From positions 1-14,980 of the forward strand of contig JSYX01000739.1 in assembly GCA_000787465.1 (NCBI GenBank): 14,980 nucleotides of DNA, read 5' to 3'. Below the pieces are notes generated by a model. It worked only from the letters and a program-made list of their open reading frames with translations, did not search any database and was not told the DNA's origin. The DNA is from Thermomucor indicae-seudaticae. Its lineage: Eukaryota > Mucoromycota > Mucoromycetes > Mucorales > Lichtheimiaceae. Made by a program: the position numbers and the translations under genes. Shown one piece after another: positions 1-10,441 of this stretch (positions are counted from its first letter, which is position 1; every line of letters starts with the position of its first letter).

Positions 1-2
1 TT

Positions 3-203
3 ACTGGTCGTATGGTGAAAGCCCCCTTCGGTGGACGAGATGTTGGAGCCCGAGTCTTGCTGAAGCCTCGCGTCCCTTCGGATTGCGACAGTGCTTGCAC
101 GTGCGGATGCATTTCTCCATCTCCTTCTTCTCCACCAACTACTTTTTCCTCCCCGATGTTCAAGGCAGGTCTCCGTCCTGGGGAGGATGGATCCACATTG
201 TAA
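3..203 (+). CDS. possible 3' end of an unidentified gene (partial)
   Basis: A frame is open from the window edge to TAA at 201-203, followed 36 nt later by AATAAA at 240-245, the arrangement expected at the 3' end of a plus-strand gene. The readable tail is rich in Ser, Pro and Thr (for example SPSPSSPPTTFSSP, about residues 36-49). No domain is recognisable and I cannot name a family. Two competing frames are also open: another plus frame ends near 210, and a minus frame stays open through 1-240. The piece could therefore be untranslated sequence. The call rests on openness and the poly(A) signal only. Confidence 0.25.
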   Translation, partial: TGRMVKAPFGGRDVGARVLLKPRVPSDCDSACTCGCISPSPSSPPTTFSSPMFKAGLRPGEDGSTL

Positions 204-564
204 TGTGGTGAACGAAGACCTTGGCATTTCTTTTTTTGCAATAAAGTTTGATTATGTTTCTTTAAAACATGTTTGCTCTACGTTTCGCCTCTCTTCCTTG
301 TCATGGTCACAGAAAGAGGGCCGAGACTTGTGGAGACTTACCGGTCGCGGATATGTGGTTCACCTGTTGCAGCACTTATTTTAGTCTTGCCTCTGGCGTG
401 GACAGTGCGTGTAGGCGTGTATGCGTCTGTTCTGGCGATCGTACCCGATCTGACCCAGAGCTGATATCCGGATGTTCTTTAGGGCTGCCTGAGAACATGC
501 TGACAAATTGGCAACATCTAAAAAAAGCAAAGTTCGATGGACTCCCTGGATCAGGCTTGACTAT
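204..564. other. intergenic: presumed promoter and 5' leader of the nitronate monooxygenase gene
   Basis: No gene is supported here. Overlapping frames of 60-105 codons occur on both strands without recognisable motifs. The stretch must contain the promoter and 5' leader of the gene starting at 565. I see no convincing TATA box at a suitable distance. Confidence 0.4.
240..245 (+). promoter_or_regulatory. putative poly(A) signal AATAAA
   Basis: A canonical AATAAA hexamer lies 36 nt after the TAA at 201-203 and 320 nt before the nitronate monooxygenase start. It would serve a gene entering the window from the left. A single hexamer in AT-rich DNA is weak evidence by itself. Confidence 0.3.
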
Positions 565-1678
<1,114 letters not shown>

Positions 1679-1781
1679 TCATGGAAGATGTCTTTGGTGC
1701 AACACGACAACAGATTCAGATGGAGAAACGCGTATTTAATGCTAGATAAGATGTATTAAACAAGTCATGCTGATAGAGTTA

Positions 1782-3402
1782 TTATGTACGGATTATGCTT
1801 TTCCAGACGGCTTCCCGTCGTTTCTTCTCGCTCGTGGACCGGCTGTGCCCACTTGAGCGCTTGTCAATAGAGGTCTGAGACCCGGTCCAGTCACTGGCTC
1901 TGCCAATTGCTGGATAATTATGACTGTTTACGCTTGAAGTTGTTGCTGCACTTCCTCGGCGTCGCCAAAGATCCTCCAAGTTAACTTGAGACATTCCATT
2001 AACGGAAGTGGTGGAAAAACTCTGTCGCGGTATTGGTATACCGTCCTGAGAGCTGAGACGTCGATTGTAGACTGCAGACATTGGTGTTAACGGCGAACTA
2101 GAGACAAAGCTGTCAGCCGCCGGGACTGGCCGTATATCTAGCCTTCTTGGCATGGATCTCGATGCTGTTGGAATTGGTGAAGCAGGTTCTTCTTCGCTAG
2201 CCATGACAAAACTAGCTTGTGTCGTGGATTGCAGCGTGGAGTTTGACATGATCGAGCTGCGTTTGTCTTCTTTGTACATGGCATGCACGCGATAATCGAC
2301 TTTCGCACGGCGCACCCATCTTCGACGACGCGTGGACAGCCATCCTTTTGGTTGACGGCCAAACATAGTCCAGGTTATTGTCCCATATTCCCAGCCCAGT
2401 TCATCTACATCGCCTTCGAGATCCAAGCGCCACTCTGCATCGATCCAAACCCAAGTCCACGATTTCTTGTATTCTACATTTGGTTTTGCAGGATCAGACA
2501 CGGTCATCTCAACAGGAGGCGGTAACGAGAAGGCTGACTTGGGAAGCACTGGTGTGTTCGATTCATCGGACCAAGGAGAGCGTTCAAAGAAAAAGGTTCG
2601 ATTTTGCCATTGTCCAGACGGCCAACAACGCTAAGTGAATCATCAGCAAAATAGCAGGTTCAAACAGACTGAGTGCATCCTAGCTCTTCCTTCTCACCTG
2701 GTTCTCGAAAAGCATAAACGTGAATTGGGACTGATCATCGTTTATATGACCGCTGTTCGTTATTTTTGCCAAATGTTCCTGTGCTCGATTCATCAGACTG
2801 TTTGCGTTATCACTGCCGTCCTGCAGCTGGTCGACGAAAATAGCCGAAACAATGGATCGGATTGCGGGATACCGTATTCGCTCACGGAGAACACCAAACC
2901 AGGGGTTGTTCCATGTTAACTTCAGAAGGCCAACGACAAACACAATGTAGCGCGTATCAAGCACTTGATGTGCTGTGACCCATAGTATGTACAGGTACAC
3001 CAAGGCAATGAAAACTCGACGAGTTTTTGCAGGGTTCGACCAACGCAAGGATTCTGCAATCGTGCCAATGCCACGATCAAGGGCAACCAGAAACTGAAAC
3101 ACTTTTTGGGTATCTTCTTCAGGACATATATGAGGGGTCGTCTCGCTCTTGCTGACCTTGCGTTTCTGGAGTTGCCAAGTGTGTGATGCCCATACGAGAG
3201 GTAGTGCTGGGATGACGTATAAAACGAAGGACCAGATTCGTGAACAAAGAATCCACCATAAGCCGATGAAGAGTACTATGTTCGATGATTCCGATGGACG
3301 GTGCTCAAACAGCCATTGCCGGCACAGCTGCAGAAAACGTAGTCCTGAGACGAGGTAAGGTAGCTGAAGTATATCGCTGTTTGATCGTTGCTTTTCAGGC
3401 AT
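1782..3402 (-). CDS. Pex30-like dysferlin-domain peroxin, two exons
   Basis: Integral ER protein of the Pex24p/Pex30 group, which shapes ER subdomains and regulates peroxisome and lipid-droplet formation. On the minus strand exon 1 is 3402-2698 and exon 2 is 2630-1782; the 67-nt intron is GTGAG...TTAG. Joined length is 517 aa, close to yeast Pex30. ATG 3402 is the first start: an in-frame TGA lies 12 nt upstream. Hydrophobic segments at about 41-73 and 129-163 fit two reticulon-like membrane hairpins. Residues about 228-345 carry the dysferlin module: FMLFENQ then RCWPSGQW across the splice, then WTWVWIDAEWRLDLEGD (from W293), GWEYG (314-318) and a basic RRRRWVRRA (about 336-344). The C-terminal 170 residues are Ser/Thr-rich and low complexity, ending in a basic patch (EKKRREAVWKSI). 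The family is clear; the paralogue (Pex28-32) is not assigned. No disruption seen. Confidence 0.93.
2631..2697 (-). other. intron of the Pex30-like gene
   Basis: 67-nt minus-strand intron with donor GTGAGAAGG and acceptor CACTTAG, phase 0. Splicing joins FENQ to RCWPSGQW inside the dysferlin domain; reading through instead gives VRRKS and a stop. Confidence 0.9.
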
Positions 3403-4888
3403 TATGGTTTTTCACGAAACCCAATCTCGCACTACCAGGCAACAATCGTCGGGAAAAAGCAGAGCGCTGTGAATGAACCGTTCCCAGAGAGGCAAGCTTC
3501 CTTTTTGAAACAGCTTTAACTGACAAATCTCCCTGACACTCCTTTAACTCGGCTGTGCAACCCTGTTGTATTAATGGGAATTTTTGGATAGCTTTTCCCC
3601 ATGGGCACGATAATACAGGAGAAAGTAGCAAGGCACGATGTAAGTGATGAAAACCGGTACATTCGTCAGGTATCCGGTGAATCTTATAGACACTGCATTC
3701 AGTACTGCGTATAGAACGCTGGTCTACGGAGGCTGAGGTTTATTTTTGCATCTATCGCAAAAAGCAAGTCTGCGACCCAGATGAGAGAACACGCGCTCGT
3801 TGACCTCAATTCGTATCTCCTCCTGGCTATCTCCTGCTTGTTTCATCTCTTCGACCGGTACATCTTCCTGCCTTTTATGTGGGGAGAGACGAGGAATGAT
3901 ACGGCAAAGATATTTCGCAAGCCACTTACACTCGAGACTCATGGAGAGCTCGCGCGCACGGAGCAGACAACCATTCTGATTTTCGGCGGTAAGATATGAT
4001 ACTAATTGCTTCGCTTATGGCGTGGTTTAAGGTACGTTTTATTTTGTTGATATTCGCAAAGCATACTTTCCGCTTGTGGAAGGGCAAAGTAAGAGGGCCT
4101 GTTGAAATGTTGTCATTGTTTCTGAATAGCACAGACTTGACTTCTATCTGCGCAGACTTGCTTTCGTAAAAAAGAGCAAAGCGATCAAGTTATCGGCAAC
4201 GGTCACGTAGATCTTGCTTAATGTTGTTCCGAGTGTATGCGATTCCCAAGGCGCACCTACGATTGGCGATGTTGGAATCTTGTCGAACAGCCGTACGCAA
4301 CAGAGTATTGGGGTAATTTCAAAATCTTTGTCTAAGTTTTCCTTACCTTGTGCTTCAATGGATTGTAAGTTACATCGTCTTACCTTTATAGTTGTATACA
4401 AAGAACACCAACAGCTCACCTAAGAAAGATCGCTTCACAATTACTCGAGATCTGCGAGAAAGCTTTGCTGGCAAGGCGAACCTGTCAAAGTGCGCCGGCT
4501 TTGTGGTGCGACTTTTGAAAGCCTGGAAGCTAAACATTTCCAGATACACCAAGTCGGCTGCCTGCCTTGTACGCTTATCAAGATTTGTGAGCAGGGCTCG
4601 ATCGTCCGCGAACTGACTGCGCCGATATTTTTCCTAGGTAATAGGCAAGGTTGATGCTGCAATAGGCACCGATCGTGGATTCATCCGCCGCAATCACAGT
4701 CTAAAGGAGGCATATCTCGTCGGTAAATCGTGCTTGTTATTTTCTCTCCGGCAGGATTTTCGTCAATGCCATGCTGGAAAACGACCACTTTTGCCGATCC
4801 ATAACAACGAGCAATAGCAATAACAGTACAGCATCAATATTGTACTTCGCTCGCTGGCGCACTCGAGTTCCTATTTGGTATCGGACAT
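3403..4888. other. about 1.5 kb without a supported gene
   Basis: The left part must hold the promoter of the minus-strand peroxin gene. Frames of 60-91 codons exist on both strands (for example minus 3724-3942 and plus 4392-4616), but none shows a recognisable domain, long hydrophobic segment or consistent splice extension. The part from about 4390 onward could include decayed 5' sequence of the Fanzor-like gene that follows. I cannot align it with confidence. Confidence 0.45.
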
Positions 4889-6073
4889 ATGGCCTATGCG
4901 GGAAAGCATGGACGTATTTACATCAAGAAGCGCCGCTACGATAGCAAACTAAAAAAATCCATACTTGAACCGTCAAACAGACAGGAGAAGCGGTACAGGC
5001 AGGGAGGTACATTCTCGGCAAATGGACATATCTGCAATGTCTTTTATATCGATTGGCTACGGCCGAAAAAGTCCTTTACTCCAAAAATGCCAGAAGCTGC
5101 AACGCTTGAAGGAGCCGCGCTAGCAAGGATAACCGGAATTGACTTTGGACAACGATATACAGCGGCAGCTTTCATTTCCTGTTCCTGAAGGTACAAGATA
5201 TTCACGCTTTTCTTGATTTGTAAGCTTTTTAAACGGCATTGTTGTGTTTTCGGAGGCTCCGCTAAGCGTACTTGATCACCAATCAACGACGGTTTGGACT
5301 GACAATGAAGAAGCTCAAGGCTTCACCACATTCGCTACATTTAGGACAAGCAAACCGCTTGAGCCACTATTACCTCCCAGTTTCCAAATGGATATCAAAG
5401 CGAAGCAGTTAGCTATAAAGTTTTCAGAACTGTATGGCAAAAGCCGGAAATATGCCTCCCAGCTATAAGGAAGAAAGCCCCCCGAAGTACGAATTGCGGA
5501 GCAGAATATGTCGGTTGGCAACATGAAAGGCGACTTGGAAGAATATTTCCAGTGCATACGCGCCAAGCAGAAAGGCGCCCTGCATCTACGCGGATTTTAC
5601 AGCAAAGGACAACAAATTCGTATGAGGAACACCGTGCAGCAATCAATCCAGAGCGCTATCGACAGGAGCGCTAGACTTATATCGCAAATGTGTAGTGAAC
5701 TCCGACCGACGACAATAGGTTCGAGCTAGATGGAATCCATACGAAAACAATTCACGGTCCATTGTCCATGGAACAAAGGCTGTTACGAGCTACTATACAC
5801 CAGGTGAAGGCAGATACCAACCGTATTATCTACATTGTGCGTTGCAACGACTTCTATACGTCAAAGATATGCCGTTGTTGCCTTTCAAATCGCGAAATTC
5901 ATCGAGCCTCACCTTTCGAAAAGAACATCCATATATTATATTGCGACAACTGTCATTAGGACAAAGTGGCAAACCCACAACATAAGCATCATAACGACCT
6001 GCATGGCGAAGTTCAGTCAGAGACCATCACCATTCGTGAGACAAGGATCCACCGACCGCGGGCGGCAACATAG
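4889..6073 (+). pseudogene. decayed Fanzor/TnpB-like RNA-guided nuclease gene
   Basis: Relic of a TnpB-superfamily (Fanzor-type) gene: eukaryotic, transposon-borne relatives of Cas12 with a split RuvC nuclease and a zinc ribbon. Visible in order: a GTFSANGHICNVF strand block (4889 frame, residues 40-52), then the RuvC-I-like block ITGIDFGQRYTAAAF with Asp85 (codon 5141-5143). A Lys/Arg-rich helical middle follows at about 5390-5729 (LRGFYSKGQQIRMRNTVQQ and the helix after it). Last come VRCNDFYTSKICRCC and LYCDNCH, a CxxC...CxxC zinc ribbon, and Asp-Lys-Val-Ala-Asn from 5960, matching the final RuvC block. The reading frame goes 2, 0, 2, with stops at 5186, 5466, 5727 and 5957 (first bases), so no full protein can be made. 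The stop at 5957 replaces the residue just before the last Asp. AATAAA follows at 6074. No terminal repeats found; the N-terminus is unresolved. Some breaks could be introns, but not the TAG inside the ribbon block. Confidence 0.75.
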
Positions 6074-6079
6074 AATAAA
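6074..6079 (+). promoter_or_regulatory. putative poly(A) signal after the Fanzor relic
   Basis: AATAAA directly abuts the TAG at 6071-6073 that closes the frame carrying the zinc ribbon. The position suggests the gene's original 3' end, but the hexamer could be chance. Confidence 0.3.
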
Positions 6080-7225
6080 CTTGTAACCTGCAAGTTGGTC
6101 AATGCTGAAGTTTTTTGACTTTTCTCCGTATGATATCACAATGTGACCGGTGTTTTAAATTTAGAAACAATGTGTTCATCCAACCCTGCACCATGACATC
6201 ATTGTGCATACGCATCCGATGATGCCATCGAATGCTTGCAGGCCCTATCTTTAGAAGAAGAACGTCAGCACCGTTGACGTAATTGCTTACTTGCAGCAAT
6301 ACGTCGACTCTTTGACACTACATATCTCCGTTGCCGATATTGAACAAACGTTAACTGGCCGCTTAACTTGTCGCGGGCAATAATTCGTTACGCTTTGTCG
6401 TGGTAACCCGTGCGGCATGGGCCATAAAATTAGAGCTTATTGTTGCCAGGGAAACTCCGTTACTTCAATTGTGCACACAAGAACGCAAGTAGAAAAAGAA
6501 GGATGGTAAAGAATTAGAAGCTTGCTGTGAGTACAAAAATTAGGAAGTGAAAGGAAAAAGAAAAAGGAAGTGTTGAACTGGGAGGCGACGCCTTTTTATA
6601 TGGATGAAAATGCGCAAGAGTGATGACGAAACAGTTTTAAAATAGGAAACAGCAAGGAATCATCTAGGCGACAAAGAGGTCGGTACACGTGGAATGCGTA
6701 ACCATAGGATGCCCCTCCATCCAATAGGAGGTGCTTATTATTTCCGTAACCACGGAAGGTTAAAGGGGGTTACTTTAATAGAAAAATGCCGATGCAAAGA
6801 CGTGCTATAAATAAACTTAACAGCACATGGAGGATGCATGCAAGGGCAAACCGAAGGAAAATCAACGGATCGCATTGACATCTGGGGAAACTATTTGCCA
6901 GACATCGGAATGCTTTTCTGGAAGGTGACACGATTCGGTTCATGCCGGTCCGTTTACCGGCTGTCTCGTTGTTTCTAGAAAAGGTCAACTGCAATAGCTT
7001 ACAAACACTATGCTTAATCGTGGATGTTTCAAGATAAGATGACTGGAATTTTTAGAAGACCCTGCTAATGATGTATGGTTTGGGGGAAGGGGATGATGAC
7101 ACTATTCCATTCCCCATTTTTCGGTAAAGTTTCAGGCACGCGAGATGTAACACATAAAGTTTACCCCATTTAGATGCAAAAATACGTCATAAGTAGTACA
7201 AGGTCCAAGGAGAAGGGGGGAAATG
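6080..7225. other. about 1.1 kb without a supported gene; promoter side of the coiled-coil gene
   Basis: Only short frames without motifs are present, such as minus 6770-6994, whose hydrophobic run is not supported by a recognisable family. A purine-rich tract lies at about 6540-6570. A short imperfect dyad around a CCAAT (about 6711-6733) could be a promoter-type element. No tRNA, rRNA or repeat array was found. Confidence 0.45.
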
Positions 7226-7233
7226 TATATAAA
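7226..7233 (+). promoter_or_regulatory. TATA box of the 288-aa coiled-coil protein gene
   Basis: TATATAAA lies 96 nt upstream of the ATG at 7322. With a start site about 30 nt downstream, transcription would begin near 7255-7260 and give a leader of about 65 nt. An upstream ATG at 7223 is in the same frame but overlaps this box, so it would not be in the mRNA. Confidence 0.6.
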
Positions 7234-7321
7234 CTATCGGTTTGAAACAAACCCGAAATTTTTCAACCTACCTGTCATTGTTTTTGCTTTTCTTTTCACA
7301 TTGGATTCATACATTAACCAT

Positions 7322-8188
7322 ATGCCTACCGCTATCTCCGTACCGTCACAAAGTACCATGCCAAGCCCTGTCAAGTGGAATTCCCGACTGACCAAAACCA
7401 CAAGGTCCGGACGCGTGCACAAGCGCACGTCCTCTGCATCCTCGTCTGCTTCGTCACGCGTATCACAAAGTTCCCGCTCTTGCAAAAAACAAGCACGAAC
7501 CCCAAAAACACGAGCCAATGAAATCAAGCGCCTAGAATCGGAGATCTCTTTTACTTACGAAACCGTGGCCACTATTACCATTATGCTTGACAGCTTACGA
7601 AACGCGTACGCGACTTCGAAACCCGAAATGGACAAGTCCTGGAGCGAAACACGGCTTAGCGACATGGAGAAAGAACTTCTTGCCGCTTACGATGATCTCG
7701 CATTGCAAGTCTTGCACCTGGAACGCCAAATCGTCAAACTTGAGAAACGCCTCAGTGATTTGAAATCGTCTTCGTCACCACTGACACCCTCAACCGCGAC
7801 AACTCAAAAGCCAACCATTAAGCAAGAACCTGAACCACCTTTCAGGGAATTTCATGTTTCCTCGCCAGCTTCCGCGTCTACGGTCGACACTGCGAATGAA
7901 TCTCCTGCTTTTTTGTCTTATCCTCCGTTGCCTACACCGCCAGCCAGCAGCGGTAGCAGCTGCATGTATTCCATGCCCGTACCCGAAACACCCATCAGTT
8001 ACTTTTCGGCGCCACAGTCATTTCACGTACCGCAACCTTTGAATTCTTTCCAGTCGTTCAACGCAGCAGTTCCCCTTACGCCATACTGTGGTATGATGCA
8101 GTGTCCCACTACCTTTGATAACCATCTGCCCATCAATTTGCCCCCTGGTGCACAGTTTTCTTGGTCCTCTTCCGACACGCACTACTAA
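7322..8188 (+). CDS. coiled-coil, Ser/Pro-rich protein of unknown function
   Basis: Single-exon 288-aa protein; I do not recognise the family. Residues 1-64 are basic and Ser-rich (many Arg/Lys, SASSSASSRVS). Residues about 65-150 are predicted helical with heptad-like Leu/Ile spacing (EIKRLESEIS; LALQVLHLERQIVKLEKRL), a likely coiled coil for dimerisation. Residues 151-288 are Ser/Pro/Thr-rich and probably disordered, with IKQE at 166-169, which fits a psi-K-x-E SUMO-acceptor pattern. A basic head, coiled coil and low-complexity tail would suit a nuclear regulator, but no DNA-binding domain is visible, so this is inference. An in-frame ATG at 7223 would add a hydrophobic 33-residue extension; I reject it because it overlaps the TATA box. 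AATAAA lies at 8447. Likely a genuine gene: long frame, clean promoter, protein-like composition. Confidence 0.8.
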   Translation: MPTAISVPSQSTMPSPVKWNSRLTKTTRSGRVHKRTSSASSSASSRVSQSSRSCKKQARTPKTRANEIKRLESEISFTYETVATITIMLDSLRNAYATSKPEMDKSWSETRLSDMEKELLAAYDDLALQVLHLERQIVKLEKRLSDLKSSSSPLTPSTATTQKPTIKQEPEPPFREFHVSSPASASTVDTANESPAFLSYPPLPTPPASSGSSCMYSMPVPETPISYFSAPQSFHVPQPLNSFQSFNAAVPLTPYCGMMQCPTTFDNHLPINLPPGAQFSWSSSDTHY

Positions 8189-8446
8189 TATTAAATTTCT
8201 GTTTCACTTCATTGACATTCATTTCCTCCTTCTTTTCCAATATGCATATTGCACGCATCACATATTCATCCACGCAATCTTTCGCATACCAAAACCACAA
8301 ATGATACCTTTCTGCAAAAAGCACTTTCATTTCTTTTGTTTTCCTTTTGCTTGCTTGTACGTATCTTGTTTTAATAATTAAGAGCTAAGAAATACGAGTT
8401 GCATTTCAAAGAAACTTGCATTACGTTGTTTTTGATTATTACCTAA

Positions 8447-8452
8447 AATAAA
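8447..8452 (+). promoter_or_regulatory. putative poly(A) signal of the coiled-coil gene
   Basis: AATAAA 259 nt after the TAA at 8186-8188, in an AT-rich, T-tract-rich 3' region. Plausible as the 3' processing signal; no other AATAAA seen in between. Confidence 0.4.
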
Positions 8453-9730
8453 GCGATCCTAAGGTGGAGTTCAGGGGGATCTTGATTCTTGGAATGGTTG
8501 ACACATGTAAACTTTTGGTTAGGTCCCTGGAAGCGCCGCTAATTGGCATTGAGGGAAAAAGAAGCTCGGGAATCTTATAGATCATCCACTGTCCAAACTA
8601 GACTGCGTATCATGGACTTGGAAGTATACGGCATATTTCATGCACAACATTAAGGGGTGTGCTCTAGGATTTGGCGGCTGGCGCACATGAGCACTGAGAA
8701 AACCTATCCAGTAAGCTAACTCTTTTAATCCACACCACACACTAAGTGTCGTTCATACCTGCCTTTATCGTTCCAATTTCTAGTCTGTCGATAAATTCGC
8801 AAAGCGCTCTGGTTTTTGCTGATCGGCATCCATTCCACAACTGTACAATTGATCATCCTTCGGCAGACTCACTCAGTTTGCCTCAAACGTACATGCTATT
8901 TCTGCAGACAGACTGGGCGTCTAATGAAACGCTCCGAGCAGCATGGCTATTCATCCTGTTGTGTATTTAGCTGCCATTCATAGCTTTCTTATCCTTTTCA
9001 CCTGCAGGATGTCATTCCACCTATCATGAAAAAGAAGAGATAATTATTTCGCTTATTCACCCATAGAGCGTGATAAAGCTTGTGAAGGCAAATGGATAAC
9101 GTGCTTATCACACAAAAATTTATGAGTGATGCATTAATTACAAAATCACTGCCAACATGGTTGACCGAGACGGATAATTCTGGCCAAGTATACTGTAAGT
9201 CGGACAGACTAAACTGCGCATGATGGTGACAGTGGAAAGCATGGACAGCATTGCGTTCTTTCTCTTATATCGTACAAAGTCTGTGTATATCACCATGGGA
9301 AAAAGCTCAGGCAAAATGTGGAAATGTGTTCGTGCAACCATTCATTCAGAGTCAGCGTACTTTATTCACACAGAAGGCAATCGCCCTATAAGCGTGTCAT
9401 CTGGCACCAGCTCAGGATATGGTGCCTGTCAGCTAGAGGGGAGTCTTTTTCCGCTAACCTTAAACCCTTAAAGCTTGGCCAATACAAGCACCTGTTCCAA
9501 ACAAAACAGTAATTTCGAAAGCTTTCACCTAGAGGAACAAGATTTCCTATTTTTCTTCTCGATAGCTGTCGTACAGAAAGAGCTGAAAGCTCTCAAAGTT
9601 TCCATTTTGGGGCAGTTTCGGCTGGGCGCTTGAAAATTTTTGCAGGAGTCAAATACACCGTTTCGCTCATTTCACTGAAATCAGCAACTTAATTCCTCTA
9701 CTTGTAATTGCAACTCATTGTCATCGCATT
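8453..9730. other. about 1.3 kb without a supported gene
   Basis: Frames up to 83 codons (plus 8746-8970, plus 9220-9471) have no recognisable motif and no plausible splice partners. Short dyads such as GTGATAA...TTATCAC (about 9070-9108) are within chance expectation. The last 100-200 nt presumably act as promoter and leader for the ORF at 9731. Confidence 0.45.
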
Positions 9731-10441
9731 ATGCCACGTCCAAGCAAAAATTCTAAGGCCGGCAAACTGAACTACCTGAAGGGACAACAGAAAAAGTTAG
9801 AAAAAGCTGGAAAAGCTGTCCGAGATATGCTTAACGCGACAGCAGAGGCAACGGTGGAGAGTCCAACATGCACTGAGCTTCTGGACATGGAGGTTGACGT
9901 TGAAGTGGAGGAAATGGTTGGATCTTTCTGCAGCGATGACAATATGACGGATGAAGAGGACGTAGGTGAAACGGACGACTATGCTGACGAGGTCTCAGTT
10001 GGCGTGGAAATCAGAGTAGTCGAAATGAATACTGCAAAGAATTGGCTTAAGTGGACCGAGGGAGCTGACAAAAAGGGGCACCCTATCAGATACAATAAGA
10101 CTGATCCACGCACTGTCGCGAGCAGGAAAATGAAGGAAGCTAAGAAAGCGAAAGGGTCAATGAAGATTGACGAAATGTAGCTTCTTACAGAAATCGAAAC
10201 CTTTGAAGAAACTCTTGTCGCCCTCTACATGTGGAAGCATCACCGCCAGACCCTGCAAGACATATTGATTCCGGCTATCACCAAGAAAAGTGATAACGAT
10301 CTTCTTGATCAGCTTGTGTCCCCGAACGATGGAGATGATGACTGCGAAGACGGAGATCCTTATGGCAGCCCAAACACTTTTTTCACACTCTTGAGGAAGC
10401 GAAAACACTCCCGTGCCCTGGAACATGGCGACAGTTATTGA
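9731..10441 (+). pseudogene. charged ORF interrupted by one in-frame TAG, possibly transposon-derived
   Basis: ATG 9731 opens a 149-codon frame ending at TAG 10178-10180. The same frame continues open to TGA 10439-10441, 236 codons in all counting the TAG. The first part has a basic head (MPRPSKNSKAGKLNYLKG), a strongly acidic middle (residues about 50-90, many Asp/Glu) and a Lys/Arg-rich end with NWLKWTEGADKKG and DPRTVASRKMKEAKKAKG. The second part is helical and mixed-charge, with an Asp-rich stretch (DGDDDCEDGDP). The W...K...G...Y...PRT...RK pattern reminds me of N-terminal regions of fungal DNA-transposon proteins, a weak resemblance with no catalytic domain seen. It may be one gene broken by a nonsense change, or a real 149-aa protein with a fortuitous open tail. 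No intron restoring the frame is obvious. Confidence 0.5.

Noticed and set aside
193..208. Small palindrome CCACATT-GT-AATGTGG
   Set aside because: Seven-bp arms with a two-base spacer are expected about once by chance in a window this size.
508..564. Longer N-terminus for the nitronate monooxygenase from a TTG at 508
   Set aside because: TTG is not a normal fungal start, and the family's N-terminus begins at the ATG at 565.
3724..3942. Minus frame with CDRCK near its end, first thought to be a zinc-finger fragment
   Set aside because: Only one CxxC is present, there is no partner pair, no plausible extension and no similarity I can name.
4144..4419. 91-codon minus frame
   Set aside because: Mixed composition, no domain and no splice partners; probably chance.
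4392..4616. Plus frame considered as the N-terminal part of the Fanzor-like gene
   Set aside because: Position is suitable but I could not align it to anything diagnostic, so it is left out of the pseudogene span.
9220..9471. 83-codon plus frame
   Set aside because: No motif, no promoter evidence, and overlapping frames on both strands are equally open.
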